A stretch of 64,000 nt of DNA from Prochlorococcus marinus str. MIT 9312 (GCF_000012645.1 NC_007577.1:1364001-1428000); one strand, 5' to 3'; positions 26,447 to 35,373 are shown, counted from the stretch's first letter. The notes: generated from the letters alone by a model not told the origin. A program made the numbers and translations.

Positions 26447-27649
26447 TTGAAACTTTCAAATCAATCCCTAATTAAAAAAACTATTTCCAAAATAATTACT
26501 CCTTGGTATGCAATAGCTTTAATAGATAGATGGTTATTAGGTCAAATAATACCTCCAATGTTATTTGCCATTTCTGCTTTTACTGTGATTTCTCTTTCAG
26601 TGGGTGTAATGTTTGATTTGATAAGAAAAATAGTTGAATATGGCTTACCTGTATTAAAAGCTTTACAAGCTTTAATTTATAGCCTTCCTAGCTTTTTAGT
26701 TTTATCATTTCCTATGGCTGTATTATTGTCCACACTATTATCTTATGGAAAGCTATCAGCCAATTCTGAATTATTAGCTTTAAGGTCATTAGGAATTAAA
26801 ACCTCTCGGATCATAGCTCCGGCCATTGCAGTTTCAATATTCATGACAGGATTAACTTTTTATTTCAATGATAATCTAGTTCCCAATAGTAATAAGCTTG
26901 CTGAATTGACATTGAGATCAGGAGTAGGAAGTTCTTTTAATAGAGAAAAATCTAAAAATAACATTATTTTTTCTAGAAAAGGATCAAGAATAGATACTAA
27001 TAATAAGCCAACAAAAACAAATACTTTCCTAACTCATATTTTCTACGCTTCGCGTTTTGAAAACAATACTATGAGGGAAGTTACAGTTTTAGACTTTTCC
27101 AGAGTAAATATAAAGCAAATTCTCACTGCAAAAAGTGCCGTATTTGATAAAAAAAACTCTTCCTGGGTATTCGCAGATGGGAGTATTGTCTCAACTGACT
27201 CTACTGGTCAAACAACAAGTATTAATTTCAAACAATATTTATATCCCTTTGTTGAAGGCCCATTAGATCTTGCAAGAGTTCCAAAGGATGCAAGCGATAT
27301 GTCTTTAAAAGAAGCTTTAGAGGCAGAAAGAATATATAAAAAGATAGGAGATCTGAAGCAGATTAGAAAGATTCAAGTACGAATCCAAGAAAAATTTACT
27401 TTACCTTGTGCATGTTTGGTCTTTGGATTGATAGGTAGTATTTTGGGATCTCAATCTAATTTAAGATCTTCAAAAAGTCAGGGTTTTGGATTGAGTGTAA
27501 TTCTGATATTAATGTATTATGTGATTTCATTTATATGCAGTTCTTTTGGGGTCAAGGGATTACTTCCTCCAATAATTGCAGCTTGGTTTCCAGTAATAAT
27601 TTCTCTTTCTGGTGGATTTTATTTCTTAAGAAATTCAAATTATAAATGA
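26447..27649 (+). CDS. LptF/LptG (YjgP/YjgQ) family permease
   Basis: 400 residues from TTG. Six membrane helices, three on each side of a periplasmic domain of about 190 residues. WLLGQIIPPMLFAISAFTVI opens helix 1; LSFPMAVLLSTLLSYGKLSANSE and the C-terminal KFTLPCACLVFGLIGSIL are family hallmarks. In proteobacteria such subunits with LptB extract lipopolysaccharide. Cyanobacteria usually have one member, probably serving outer-membrane lipid transport. No LptB is adjacent. Confidence 0.88.
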   Translation: MKLSNQSLIKKTISKIITPWYAIALIDRWLLGQIIPPMLFAISAFTVISLSVGVMFDLIRKIVEYGLPVLKALQALIYSLPSFLVLSFPMAVLLSTLLSYGKLSANSELLALRSLGIKTSRIIAPAIAVSIFMTGLTFYFNDNLVPNSNKLAELTLRSGVGSSFNREKSKNNIIFSRKGSRIDTNNKPTKTNTFLTHIFYASRFENNTMREVTVLDFSRVNIKQILTAKSAVFDKKNSSWVFADGSIVSTDSTGQTTSINFKQYLYPFVEGPLDLARVPKDASDMSLKEALEAERIYKKIGDLKQIRKIQVRIQEKFTLPCACLVFGLIGSILGSQSNLRSSKSQGFGLSVILILMYYVISFICSSFGVKGLLPPIIAAWFPVIISLSGGFYFLRNSNYK

Positions 27650-27731
27650 TCTTTTATTTATACAATTAGACTATTCTATTTAGTGGAAACATTAGCAAAC
27701 TTATCTATGAATTAAAAGGTTCCATCCTTTG

Positions 27732-28316
27732 TTAAATCTTATCTATTCTTTTATAACCATACCAATCAGGATTATTAGTTTCTTGAATACAATTATTTTC
27801 TAAAGTTAATTCTATTTCCCAATTACCTATTGTTTTTATAAGTTGGCAATCATCACAACCAATTAATATTTGAAGAGAGGCAATATCGTCCTTATGCTTT
27901 TTTTTGCAGCCCATAAGCCATTTAGATTTTGCTATATTTTTTGCCTCTAATTTACTTGAAGCCACAACCAAGCCAAATTCATGTTTTTCTTGCATAGAAT
28001 TTGGATCATAGCCTCCAATATTGACAAACCACAAATTCTTTTTAGTATTATTTCCATTAAAAAATTTCTTATTTTTAAATTTCTTTTTTTCAATATTTTT
28101 TAAATTTATCTTATACCCATCTACATAATTTATTTTCTTATAGCTATCAATATGTAATCCCTGAAAGGTTCCAAACCAATGCCTTCTTAGTACATCAAAT
28201 GTATCCTCAATTCTTGATCCTACAACCCATCTAACATCATGCAATTCTATATTAGCCATTTCTGCTCTTCCTCCAAGAACAACCAAAAAAAGATATGTTT
28301 TTTCTATTTTTGTCAC
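27732..28316 (-). CDS. DUF1543 domain protein
   Basis: 194 residues. The DUF1543 motif is clear in the N-terminal half: LVVLGGRAEMANIELHDVRW, VGSRIEDTF, and LHIDSYKKI; a second half has NIGGYDPNSMQEKHEFGLVV. A known family of unknown function in marine bacteria. Confidence 0.88.
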   Translation of the reverse strand: MTKIEKTYLFLVVLGGRAEMANIELHDVRWVVGSRIEDTFDVLRRHWFGTFQGLHIDSYKKINYVDGYKINLKNIEKKKFKNKKFFNGNNTKKNLWFVNIGGYDPNSMQEKHEFGLVVASSKLEAKNIAKSKWLMGCKKKHKDDIASLQILIGCDDCQLIKTIGNWEIELTLENNCIQETNNPDWYGYKRIDKI

Positions 28317-28440
28317 TATTAAAAAAAGAATTTGATGCTCTTAAGCTAAAATTCTATATTAACGGATTACTAATAAATGTATAAATATTTAAACCTCAAG
28401 ATTGATGTTGTAAGTAATTACTAATTAATTAAATGAATCT

Positions 28441-28584
28441 TTAACTAAACCAACCTTTTTTCTTTGCTTTCACTTCTTGGGCAGCTTGAATTCTAGGAGA
28501 TTCGTCTTTTCTTCCTTTAATAATCATTAAAGGAACAATTCCGCATAGAGCTAAAAATAATATCCAAAATAAATAAATGTTCAT
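28441..28584 (-). CDS. 47-residue single-helix membrane protein
   Basis: ATG at 28582-28584. MNIYLFWILFLALCGIVPLM then IIKGRKDESPRIQAAQEVKA. The pattern N-x-x-x-F...VP-x-MI-x-KG-x-K resembles the 29-residue protein at 47915. Function unknown. Confidence 0.62.
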   Translation of the reverse strand: MNIYLFWILFLALCGIVPLMIIKGRKDESPRIQAAQEVKAKKKGWFS

Positions 28585-29131
28585 GACATTAACTTCAATT
28601 TTTATTCATTAAAGTCGAAATAAATAATAACTGTGAGTTTCTTTTTAAAGTTCTAATTTACATGTATAATCAAAATCTTTTGTTTAATTAAAAAATTTAT
28701 CTAACACAAACAAAATTAATATTCATTTCAAAATCATGAAATTTTGAAATTAAAATTTATGACTATCAATTGAAAAGATTTGCACTCAACATGACCACTG
28801 CTTTGCTTCAGAAGATGTGAAGTGCATAACTATAATGACACCATAAAAACTTATTCGTGAATATTACTTAATAAATAATTATTTCTAATAAGAATCTTTA
28901 AATAGAGTATTTAAATTAATTATTTAGATACTTTATACCTTAAGAAAAAAATTTAAATTCTTCGACTATGCTGATAAATGACCAGAAACCGTGAGAATTA
29001 TAAAATTTAAAAAAATAAGGTATTGACAATTAATGATGGTTTAGAAACATATACTATGAAATTTACCTACAAAAATAACTATGTTTTATTTATTTAATTT
29101 ATCTTTTTAATGTACTTTTTTTAAAATAATC
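28585..29131. other. Gene-poor AT-rich gap
   Basis: About 550 bases without a supportable gene on either strand. TTGACA at about 29034 and TATACT at about 29061 are 21 bases apart, too far for a convincing promoter. Readings are all below 20 codons. Confidence 0.45.
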
Positions 29132-29581
29132 TTGTCTTATTTTGCCGAACCAAACTTTATAAAATATGACGAATGGTTTGATGATGATCTAGAAAAAAAC
29201 AAACTTGATGTTGAACATAAAAAAATAAAAACCACTTCAAAAATTCATGATTTTTTTTATGAGCAATCCAATTACAAAATTGGCGGATCAGAAAATAACT
29301 TTCAATTAGAAATAAAAGTAAATGAAAAAGAACTAATTTCTAATAACTATTTTGAAAACACTTCAACAAAAAATAATTCACTATCAAATAAAAAATTTCA
29401 GTTATTAAAAAAAATCACCAAAAACAAACTTAAATTTAATCTTACAAAAAAATTAATTTATTCTTTATCAATTTTTGGCTTAGTTTTCATTTTTGGGTTT
29501 ATTTTGTTTTTTATTTCGCAATCTAAAAAAAATGAATCAAACATGACAAATAAATTATTTAGTATTGAAAAAGAATTTTAA
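29132..29581 (+). CDS. Hypothetical C-terminally anchored membrane protein
   Basis: 149 residues from TTG. About 110 hydrophilic Asn/Lys/Glu-rich residues are followed by one helix (LIYSLSIFGLVFIFGFILFF) near the C-terminus. The acidic opening (KYDEWFDDDLE) is unusual. No family recognised. Confidence 0.58.
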   Translation: MSYFAEPNFIKYDEWFDDDLEKNKLDVEHKKIKTTSKIHDFFYEQSNYKIGGSENNFQLEIKVNEKELISNNYFENTSTKNNSLSNKKFQLLKKITKNKLKFNLTKKLIYSLSIFGLVFIFGFILFFISQSKKNESNMTNKLFSIEKEF

Positions 29582-29583
29582 TT

Positions 29584-30060
29584 TCAAAAGAGATCATTAA
29601 TTTCTTTTTTTATAGATTTATATTCTGAATTAATGTCTTTAATAAATTTATCAACTTCTTTTTTAATATCCTTATATTCATTAATTTTTTGTTTGCTTTT
29701 CTCATAGAAAATTGAAGTAAATGTTCCTGGATTTAACTCCTCAATCCAATATCCCGCAAAACAATAAATTTCATTAGGCAAAAAAGTTATAATAAATAAT
29801 TTTTTGGAAGATTTATATTGATCAATTATCTTATTAGCCAAAGCTCCTTTAGTTTTATTAGTGCCAATTACAGTAATATCTTTTGCCAAAGAGTGGACCT
29901 TCTTAGATAAATTTTTACTTTCTTCTAATGAATTTCTTGAAAGGATTTTTTCTAGACAAAAACAATAATCAAACAAATTAGTATTTTCTTTTTTTGAAGG
30001 ATAAAAAGTTATGAAAGAACTAAAAAATAAAAAAAAAGTTAAAAGTAAATTCTTAAACAT
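29584..30060 (-). CDS. Hypothetical secreted or membrane-anchored protein
   Basis: 158 residues. The N-terminal signal-like helix (LLLTFFLFFSSFITFYPS) may be cleaved or act as an anchor. The rest is Lys-rich and helical with a central hydrophobic stretch (KLFIITFLPNEIYCFAGYW). Convergent with the preceding gene. Function unknown. Confidence 0.6.
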   Translation of the reverse strand: MFKNLLLTFFLFFSSFITFYPSKKENTNLFDYCFCLEKILSRNSLEESKNLSKKVHSLAKDITVIGTNKTKGALANKIIDQYKSSKKLFIITFLPNEIYCFAGYWIEELNPGTFTSIFYEKSKQKINEYKDIKKEVDKFIKDINSEYKSIKKEINDLF

Positions 30061-30263
30061 TTTTAATTTAATTTAATTTAATTATTGCATAACAATGAAA
30101 AGACTAGTAAAAAAGGACTCTTATTTATCTTTTAAAGAGTCACATTAGTTCAAACATTTCTATTAATTAATCTAACCCTATAAAAAACTTCTAAAAGTTT
30201 TAAGTGATAATGACTAATTAAATATTTATTTATCAAATAAAATTTTTTTCTTATAATAAATTC

Positions 30264-30644
30264 ATGAAAAATTTAATTTTTAAAAATAAAGGTACCAAGT
30301 CTCTTTTAGATTTTTTTTCAAGAGTAGCAATCTCGGCAATTTTTATCTCAGCCATACCAGGCAAAATAAATGGTTTTGAAAGAACTGTTGAATATATTAC
30401 TTCAAAAGGTATTCCTGATCCAATTGCATCTTTTCTTCTTGTAGGTGCAATAATGTGCCTTATATTGGGTTCTGGATTTTTTATCTTTGGAGAAAATCAA
30501 AAAATTGGATCAATATTTTTATTACTTTTTCTTATTCCAACAACAATAATTTTTCATATGTTTCCTTTCCATCAAAGAGCCGTGCTTATGAATCTTGGAT
30601 TGATAGGGGGATTACTTATCACTGCATTGCGAGAACCAACATAA
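30264..30644 (+). CDS. DoxX family membrane protein
   Basis: 126 residues, four helices. RVAISAIFISAIPGKINGFE near the N-terminus is the DoxX first-helix pattern, with MFPFHQRAVLMNLGLIGGLL later. Shorter than the DoxX protein at 3927 because it lacks the charged C-terminal tail. Confidence 0.82.
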   Translation: MKNLIFKNKGTKSLLDFFSRVAISAIFISAIPGKINGFERTVEYITSKGIPDPIASFLLVGAIMCLILGSGFFIFGENQKIGSIFLLLFLIPTTIIFHMFPFHQRAVLMNLGLIGGLLITALREPT

Positions 30645-30769
30645 TTATCCTTAATTAAATTAACCTAAACATTTTTTAATTTTTGAAAGTGGCTAATTAA
30701 TATTAAGTAATTTTTGATGATTGCAAAAAAATTAGAAGAATAGGGAATTAAAATTTATATAGATAATTT

Positions 30770-30967
30770 TTATTCATTTTTTCCTCTTAATTCTGCAAAG
30801 CAATTAGATATATGAATTAATTCATAAACTTCTTGACTATCGTATTTTTTATTAGGAACTCCACTACCTATCTCTATTCCTTTAGCTTTCATCTTCTTTA
30901 AAATCAATGTCTTTCGTTCAAAACTAGACATAGACTTGAATTTTTTTATTCGTTCTTCTTTATTCAC
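30770..30967 (-). CDS. 65-residue hypothetical protein
   Basis: Soluble and basic: MNKEERIKKFKSMSSFERKT, KAKGIEIGSGVPN, then YELIHISNCFAELRGK. No membrane segment or known domain. Likely real from its composition. Confidence 0.6.
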   Translation of the reverse strand: MNKEERIKKFKSMSSFERKTLILKKMKAKGIEIGSGVPNKKYDSQEVYELIHISNCFAELRGKNE

Positions 30968-31010
30968 TGAATATTTATTTAATTACATTTTTTTATAAGG
31001 GTAATATCAT

Positions 31011-31142
31011 TTAGCGATTCATTAGATAAGTAAGAAAGCCAGTAAATGTAAGTAATTTAAATCCAATAAAAAAAGGCAAATATTTTTTGACCTTTTTACC
31101 AACAGGTAATAATTTGTTGAATGAATTCACTATAGTTTGCAT
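31011..31142 (-). CDS. 43-residue basic membrane protein
   Basis: ATG at 31140-31142. MQTIVNSFNKLLPVGKKVKK precedes a hydrophobic segment (LPFFIGFKLLTFTGFLTYLM). Function unknown, no Shine-Dalgarno visible. Confidence 0.45.
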   Translation of the reverse strand: MQTIVNSFNKLLPVGKKVKKYLPFFIGFKLLTFTGFLTYLMNR

Positions 31143-31257
31143 CAAAATTCTAATTACTTTGAGCATTCTAACGAATTTTTTTTAAATTATACTAGTTGCG
31201 ATTTGTACAATTTAAATAGTAGATCAAGACTTGAAGGGAAAACTACCCTATTTTTTT

Positions 31258-31644
31258 ATGAATGATAAAGAAACAATAATTTCATTATTAAATGAGTTTG
31301 CTAATCCAAAAAAAATGGCTTCATTTTTTGTTAACAATGCAACTCCAGATTTTTTATTCATAAGACCAAGTGGTAATCCTATAGAGGCAGAAGGATATGA
31401 AAAAATGATTTCTCATGATGTAGTTCAGGAAAAGACAGAAATAACCAAAATTCACCGATTCGAATTTTTAAGTGAAAATATAGTAATGTGCATTTTTACT
31501 CTAGGTTCAAAATTTACTTATAAAGGTAAACTTAATGATGACTTACCAACAGTTACGTCCATTTTTAAAAAAGTCGATAATGTTTGGAAAATTCATTGGA
31601 TGCAAAGATCTACAGGAAATTCAGATTTATCTTTATGGGATTAG
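31258..31644 (+). CDS. NTF2/SnoaL-like domain protein
   Basis: 128 residues from the ATG at 31258; an upstream in-frame TTG at 31231 adds nine residues. The helix-sheet order and endings (FLFIRPSGNPIEAEGYEKMI, then TSIFKKVDNVWKIHWMQRST) match NTF2-like/DUF4440-type folds, in which the last strand carries WKIxHxQ. It could bind a small ligand. Its end overlaps the next small gene by 10 bases. Confidence 0.7.
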   Translation: MNDKETIISLLNEFANPKKMASFFVNNATPDFLFIRPSGNPIEAEGYEKMISHDVVQEKTEITKIHRFEFLSENIVMCIFTLGSKFTYKGKLNDDLPTVTSIFKKVDNVWKIHWMQRSTGNSDLSLWD

Positions 31645-31724
31645 CAAAGTTAATAGCCCTATTAATGGTACTTCTACTGGTGGGTAGCTCTTTTGTTGGT
31701 TTAATTATTTATTTTATAAAATAA
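31635..31724 (+). CDS. 29-residue single-helix membrane protein
   Basis: ATG at 31635 within the last codons of the NTF2-like gene. MGLAKLIALLMVLLLVGSSF then VGLIIYFIK: one long helix. The overlap suggests translational coupling. Function unknown. Confidence 0.45.
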   Translation: MGLAKLIALLMVLLLVGSSFVGLIIYFIK

Positions 31725-32238
31725 ATCAAGATAAATAATACCTAATATTTATTTCTTATCTTCAAAAAGTAATAAGTTCTTTTTTGTTAAGTAATTTGAT
31801 TGTCAAATAAAAATATAAACTTTAGAAAGACTAACGCCTATATCTAAAGCTAATAAAGCAATTAGTAACTTACTCATTTTTTAGAACTCTCAACTATTTT
31901 GTTGTAAAGTTCTTCAGAAATAGGTTGCATACCCCTTTAAAAATCTGATTATAAATTAGTTATTTCTAAGTTAGTTTCTAGTTACGAAATATACGAATAA
32001 ATAATTTTTTTAATTAGGAAAAAATATCATCACCATAAGTTTTTCTTATAAAGTATCAATAAATACTTGGATAAAAATAACTTAAATAAATTCCATAGTA
32101 CCTCTTAAATAAATGTTTGTTAAATATCTAAAAAGAAATTGGAAATCTTATTTCAAGTAACTAGATCCTCTATAAGTAAACTTTATTGCCTTTTCTTCTT
32201 GTTTTTTGCAATATACGAATGACTTTCCGTTGAAATAC
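31725..32238. other. Gene-poor AT-rich gap
   Basis: No gene above 25 codons that I can support. Two minus-strand readings of 18 and 24 codons (about 31810-31932) overlap each other head to tail and are noted only as weak candidates. Confidence 0.45.
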
Positions 32239-32334
32239 ATGTTTACCATGATGCAAGTCCCTGAAGTTGCTCAAGTCCCCGTCCTATGGCTTGAGTCGTA
32301 CTGCGGTCTATCAGATGGCAGATCGGACGATTAA
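32239..32334 (+). CDS. Possible 31-residue peptide in a GC-richer patch
   Basis: ATG at 32239; MFTMMQVPEVAQVPVLWLES then YCGLSDGRSDD. The base composition is clearly richer in G and C than the flanks. It could be a micro-protein, or the patch could be a structured RNA. No Shine-Dalgarno is visible. Confidence 0.38.
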   Translation: MFTMMQVPEVAQVPVLWLESYCGLSDGRSDD

Positions 32335-33057
32335 GTAGCATTTACTACAATCTATATATAAAGTATTTATACTTAGCTGTCAACCATTTAGCGAAACTAA
32401 ACCTTAATTTAAGCTTAGATTCTTCTCTTATAAACTCTCTTCAAAGAACAAAGAACATATCGCTAAAAGTAACTCCTATGAATACTGAAATAAATGCTAA
32501 GACGACAAAAACAGGAAAATGTGGAAATCCTATTATTAATTTTCCAATATAAATTTTAATTGAGTCTCTGCACTAAGAATATCAATTCTTCTCTTAAATA
32601 ATTTCAAAAATTTAATTATTTTTTTCAAAATTAAACCATTTTTAATCATTGATAATAATATTCTTCTGAGAATGAATATATCAATAAGCAAAAATACTGA
32701 ATCTATTGATATAACTAAAGTCTTGTAACATAATTATACAATAAATAACACCAACATATTCTTAGATACTCTTGTTCTAATTAACTGATAAAGGATTATT
32801 GGGAATGCAAGAATAGTAATTGGTGATCGAGCTCTCTTGCAGTGCTATTTTTCATTTACTAAAAAGATAGAGTGGGCTGAATTTCGATACTTCACGAGGA
32901 TTTAGTCTGCTGCCTTTAGCCTGAAGGTGCAAATCTTTCTAAATTAATATGAATCTATGTTTTTTTTGATATAAATATCTTGATTACTTAAAAAATTTAT
33001 TTTGTATATTGCTATTACAAAATTTATGAGGTTATTTAGATTAGTGACTAAATTCTC
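32335..33057. other. Gene-poor AT-rich gap
   Basis: About 720 bases with no supportable gene. A 24-codon reading from ATG 32478 (MNTEINAKTTKTGKCGNP) is weak. At about 32912-32935 a GC-richer TGCCTT...AAGG imperfect hairpin could belong to a small RNA, but promoter and terminator are not evident. Confidence 0.4.
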
Positions 33058-33177
33058 GTGGAAAAAGCTTTAGTTAACTTTTTTTACTGGTTACTAATAA
33101 GATCAGCCGAATCACATTACGGCGAATCATTGGTATCCGGAGAAGTTCCATCTAATTCAATCAAAATTTTATCTTGA
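33058..33177 (+). CDS. 39-residue protein, paralog of the gene at 40552
   Basis: GTG start at 33058. MEKALVNFFYWLLIRSAESH then YGESLVSG. The 40552 protein begins MEKSFLNFIYWILVKSAESY and YGDS. Conservation of 20 N-terminal positions across two loci identifies both as real. The first half is an amphipathic or membrane-peripheral helix. Function unknown. Confidence 0.62.
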   Translation: MEKALVNFFYWLLIRSAESHYGESLVSGEVPSNSIKILS

Positions 33178-33346
33178 TTTTAAAAAGTTATTTAAAGTTA
33201 TTTATTTAAATGTTTTTATATTTAAATTCATAGCTTTCTAGAAATTGAATAACTTTTTTAAGTTAAATTGGTTAATTATCTCTATTGCAAATAAAGATGA
33301 GATTGTTACTCTGACACTTAAAGAATATAATTAATGTCTTAATCTG

Positions 33347-33556
33347 ATGCAATTTGATCGTTTAAATTCCAACCAAGATGATAACCTTATGTCAATAGAA
33401 GATTTAAGGGCTTTACGTCTTCGAAAACAGAAAATTGAAAGTGATAAAAAAGCCAGGAAATATATCCTGGAGATAAACCAAAGATATAGAAAAATGAGTT
33501 CCCACAAAACCAATAACTTATTTAAAAATATGAACCCTTTTAAAAAGGCCGCTTAA
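33347..33556 (+). CDS. 69-residue basic hypothetical protein
   Basis: Highly charged, helical: MSIEDLRALRLRKQKIESDK is in the middle and may be the true start (ATG at 33389). The tail is LFKNMNPFKKAA. No membrane segment. A terminator follows about 90 bases downstream. Confidence 0.55.
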   Translation: MQFDRLNSNQDDNLMSIEDLRALRLRKQKIESDKKARKYILEINQRYRKMSSHKTNNLFKNMNPFKKAA

Positions 33557-33642
33557 ATTTTTAATATTAATTTTATTAATTTGTTTAACTTTGCATCTTT
33601 CAGAGTAAAATTTAAACGGTGTTTCTTTGGAAGAGTTTCACC

Positions 33643-33673
33643 AAGAGGGGTCAATTTTTGGCCCCTTCTTCTT
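33643..33673 (+). terminator. Rho-independent terminator
   Basis: AAGAGGGGTC and GGCCCCTTCTT can pair with one bulge across a T-rich loop, followed by CTTT. Probably ends the 33347 transcript. Confidence 0.65.
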
Positions 33674-34131
33674 TAAGATATTTTTTTAATTGAAAGTAAG
33701 AGTGATTAAAAATGTATTTATTAAAAGGTAGTTATTCCCACTTTATGCAAACCCTATATTTTTCCCTAAATCCACTGATATGAAAAAGAAAAGTTTTAGC
33801 TAATTAACTAAATAACAAAATTTATAGACTTGTTTTGCAAAAATCATATGAATTTCATTCACGATTCTTATGGCCTCTAGCATAAGTTAGTAATCCTACG
33901 AAGAAGATCAAACTAAAATTTATGGAAATATTTGTACCCAGGATTTAGAAGGAGTAGCTATTTCAATCAATAACTGCTGGGAGACAAGATATCCAGAATA
34001 AAAAAAAACAGAGTGGTTTCTAAAAAAGAATTTGAATTAATAAAATTAAATAGTAGAAACAGCAGAAAAAAATTAATCTTTGGTAAATTTTGATGCTGAA
34101 TATTTAATTTATGTAGCTATTATAAATTCAT
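33674..34131. other. Gene-poor AT-rich gap
   Basis: No supportable gene. A minus-strand 18-codon reading at about 33872 lacks an acceptable start upstream of its hydrophobic part. Confidence 0.45.
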
Positions 34132-34170
34132 TAAATAAATAAATAAATAAATAAATAAATGAATAAATGA
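34132..34170. repeat. (TAAA)n tetranucleotide repeat
   Basis: Seven perfect TAAA units followed by TGAATAAATGAA. The last variant unit contains the ATG of the next small gene, so repeat number sets the leader length of that gene. Confidence 0.85.
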
Positions 34171-34322
34171 ATTCCGCATTCTCAAAAGTATCAAATTTAA
34201 AAATTAAAAGAGTTTCTAAAATAGCTATTACTATCTCATCATCAACTTTCTTCTTATACGCATTAGGTCAAGCAGCAATTTTTAAAAATATTATTGCAGG
34301 AGCCTTCTCTTGTTATAACTAA
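34167..34322 (+). CDS. 51-residue hypothetical protein
   Basis: ATG at 34167, inside the end of a tetranucleotide repeat. MNSAFSKVSNLKIKRVSKIA then a hydrophobic stretch (ITISSSTFFLYALGQAAIF) and AGAFSCYN. It could be a signal peptide or membrane anchor. Function unknown. Confidence 0.52.
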   Translation: MNSAFSKVSNLKIKRVSKIAITISSSTFFLYALGQAAIFKNIIAGAFSCYN

Positions 34323-34362
34323 AAAAAATACTTGTTTTTGAAAAAATCTAAAATAGACAGTA

Positions 34363-34406
34363 ATTGACAGTAGATCTAAAATTAGAGGGATAAATCCCTC
34401 TTTTTT
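34363..34406 (+). repeat. ATTGACAGTnGATCTAA repeat with attached terminator
   Basis: ATTGACAGTAGATCTAAA (34363-34380), then a hairpin GAGGGAT/ATCCCTC (34385-34400) and six Ts, ending one base before an ATG. The same 17-base word is found at 43069 and 50774; the 50774 copy also has the hairpin plus T-run immediately before a start codon. Confidence 0.75.
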
Positions 34407-34407
34407 A

Positions 34408-34467
34408 ATGTTTAATAGATTTATTGCTGAAAAAATAATGACTCTTCTTATTTCTCTTGTCAGCTGA
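34408..34467 (+). CDS. 19-residue leader-like peptide, first of five overlapping cistrons
   Basis: ATG at 34408; MFNRFIAEKIMTLLISLVS. Its TGA shares a base with the next ATG (TGATG). It lies right after a terminator-like hairpin, so it may be a leader peptide. Weak on its own, supported by the coupling. Confidence 0.35.
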   Translation: MFNRFIAEKIMTLLISLVS

Positions 34468-34583
34468 TGAATATCTCCCCACACCTATTAATTGATGCTG
34501 TAATTCTAAGCGCTGCACTTACAATAACTTTGGTATTAAGAGCTAAAGGTAATGCTGCTAGAAAAGAAAAAGAAAGTAAATGA
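34467..34583 (+). CDS. 38-residue single-helix membrane protein
   Basis: ATG at 34467. MNISPHLLIDAVILSAALTI is hydrophobic, then LRAKGNAARKEKESK is basic. Its stop overlaps the next start by ATGA. Second of five tiny overlapping genes. Confidence 0.58.
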   Translation: MNISPHLLIDAVILSAALTITLVLRAKGNAARKEKESK

Positions 34584-34720
34584 TTACTAAAAAAGAAGAA
34601 CAAGAATTTAAAAAACCTAAATTATTAAAAATTTGGAACTTTCTTCTTTATGGAAGTTCTATTGCCATTGGACTTTTCTTAGTTTATTTATATTCCGCCT
34701 ATATCTTTATAAATAAATGA
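34580..34720 (+). CDS. 46-residue single-helix membrane protein
   Basis: ATG at 34580 in an ATGA overlap. A charged start (MITKKEEQEFKKPKLLKIWN) precedes one helix (FLLYGSSIAIGLFLVYLYSA). Its own stop again overlaps the following start. Function unknown. Confidence 0.6.
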   Translation: MITKKEEQEFKKPKLLKIWNFLLYGSSIAIGLFLVYLYSAYIFINK

Positions 34721-34812
34721 TTATCATGTATTCCATAGCAATTACTTTTGGGTTTCTGAGTCTTTTATTGCTTGGTGGGCTTGCATACATTACTTTTATA
34801 ATTAAAGGCTAA
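34717..34812 (+). CDS. 31-residue single-helix membrane protein
   Basis: ATG at 34717 (second ATG at 34726). Nearly all helix: MYSIAITFGFLSLLLLGGLA then YITFIIKG. The size and hydrophobicity resemble small photosynthetic or respiratory subunits; not recognised. Confidence 0.52.
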   Translation: MIIMYSIAITFGFLSLLLLGGLAYITFIIKG

Positions 34813-34817
34813 TTTTT

Positions 34818-34943
34818 ATGTCCTCTTCAATGAAAGATTTCTTAGATAAATTTTTTAATTTATGTAGAGAATATCAACAAGTAATTCCCCCTCAAAAGAT
34901 GGCTGAAGTTTTAAGAGAATACGCAGATAGATTAGATGGATGA
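34818..34943 (+). CDS. 41-residue soluble protein
   Basis: ATG at 34818, six bases after the previous stop. MSSSMKDFLDKFFNLCREYQ then QVIPPQKMAEVLREYADRLD. Helical, amphipathic; last gene of the tiny-gene cluster. Confidence 0.58.
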   Translation: MSSSMKDFLDKFFNLCREYQQVIPPQKMAEVLREYADRLDG

Positions 34944-35187
34944 GGATACTATACTGACTGATCTGAGAAAAGATATAAAGGATAATACTTTTTATCCAAA
35001 TTTTAACCAATTTTTTTTAAAACTTGAAAAAATTTTTTTAACATTATTCAGTTCATAATTTTTTTGAATTTGAGAGTCTTTTTTGATCCTTAATCCGTAC
35101 AATTTAGTACCCCTAACCGCACACATATAACTCGAAATCAATTAACTAAATGGATTAGACCATAGATATAGATAATAGGTAAGTAGC

Positions 35188-35373
35188 ATGAAACTAAATT
35201 CAACATTCAGTATTCAAGATAAGAAGCTTAAAAATCTTGATAACATAAAAGATTTTCCAACTGATAGTGCGTTTATGAGTGAGCAAAATGTTTCTGAAAC
35301 TCATTGTGATTACTGGCATAAAGAATGTGAACTAAATCCATCTAACCCACATTGTTTGGTCTATGAAGACTAA
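35188..35373 (+). CDS. CP12-tail micro-protein, 61 residues
   Basis: MKLNSTFSIQDKKLKNLD opens the protein. The last 17 residues are ECELNPSNPHCLVYED preceded by WHK: C-x8-C with Pro at position 4 of the loop and a VYED end. This is the pattern of the C-terminal disulfide loop of CP12, with which CP12 binds GAPDH. The N-terminal CP12 parts are missing. Two relatives follow at 36923 and 37288. A hairpin (GTTGAAGGT/ACCTTCGAC) lies just after the stop. Function by inference only. Confidence 0.72.
   Translation: MKLNSTFSIQDKKLKNLDNIKDFPTDSAFMSEQNVSETHCDYWHKECELNPSNPHCLVYED

Noticed and set aside
29033-29070. TTGACA ... TATACT promoter-like pair
   Set aside because: The spacer is 21 bases, too long, and no well-supported start follows closely.
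33850-33935. Minus-strand reading ending GLLTYARGHKNRE
   Set aside because: Looks hydrophobic and protein-like, but a stop lies just upstream and only an 18-codon TTG start is available.
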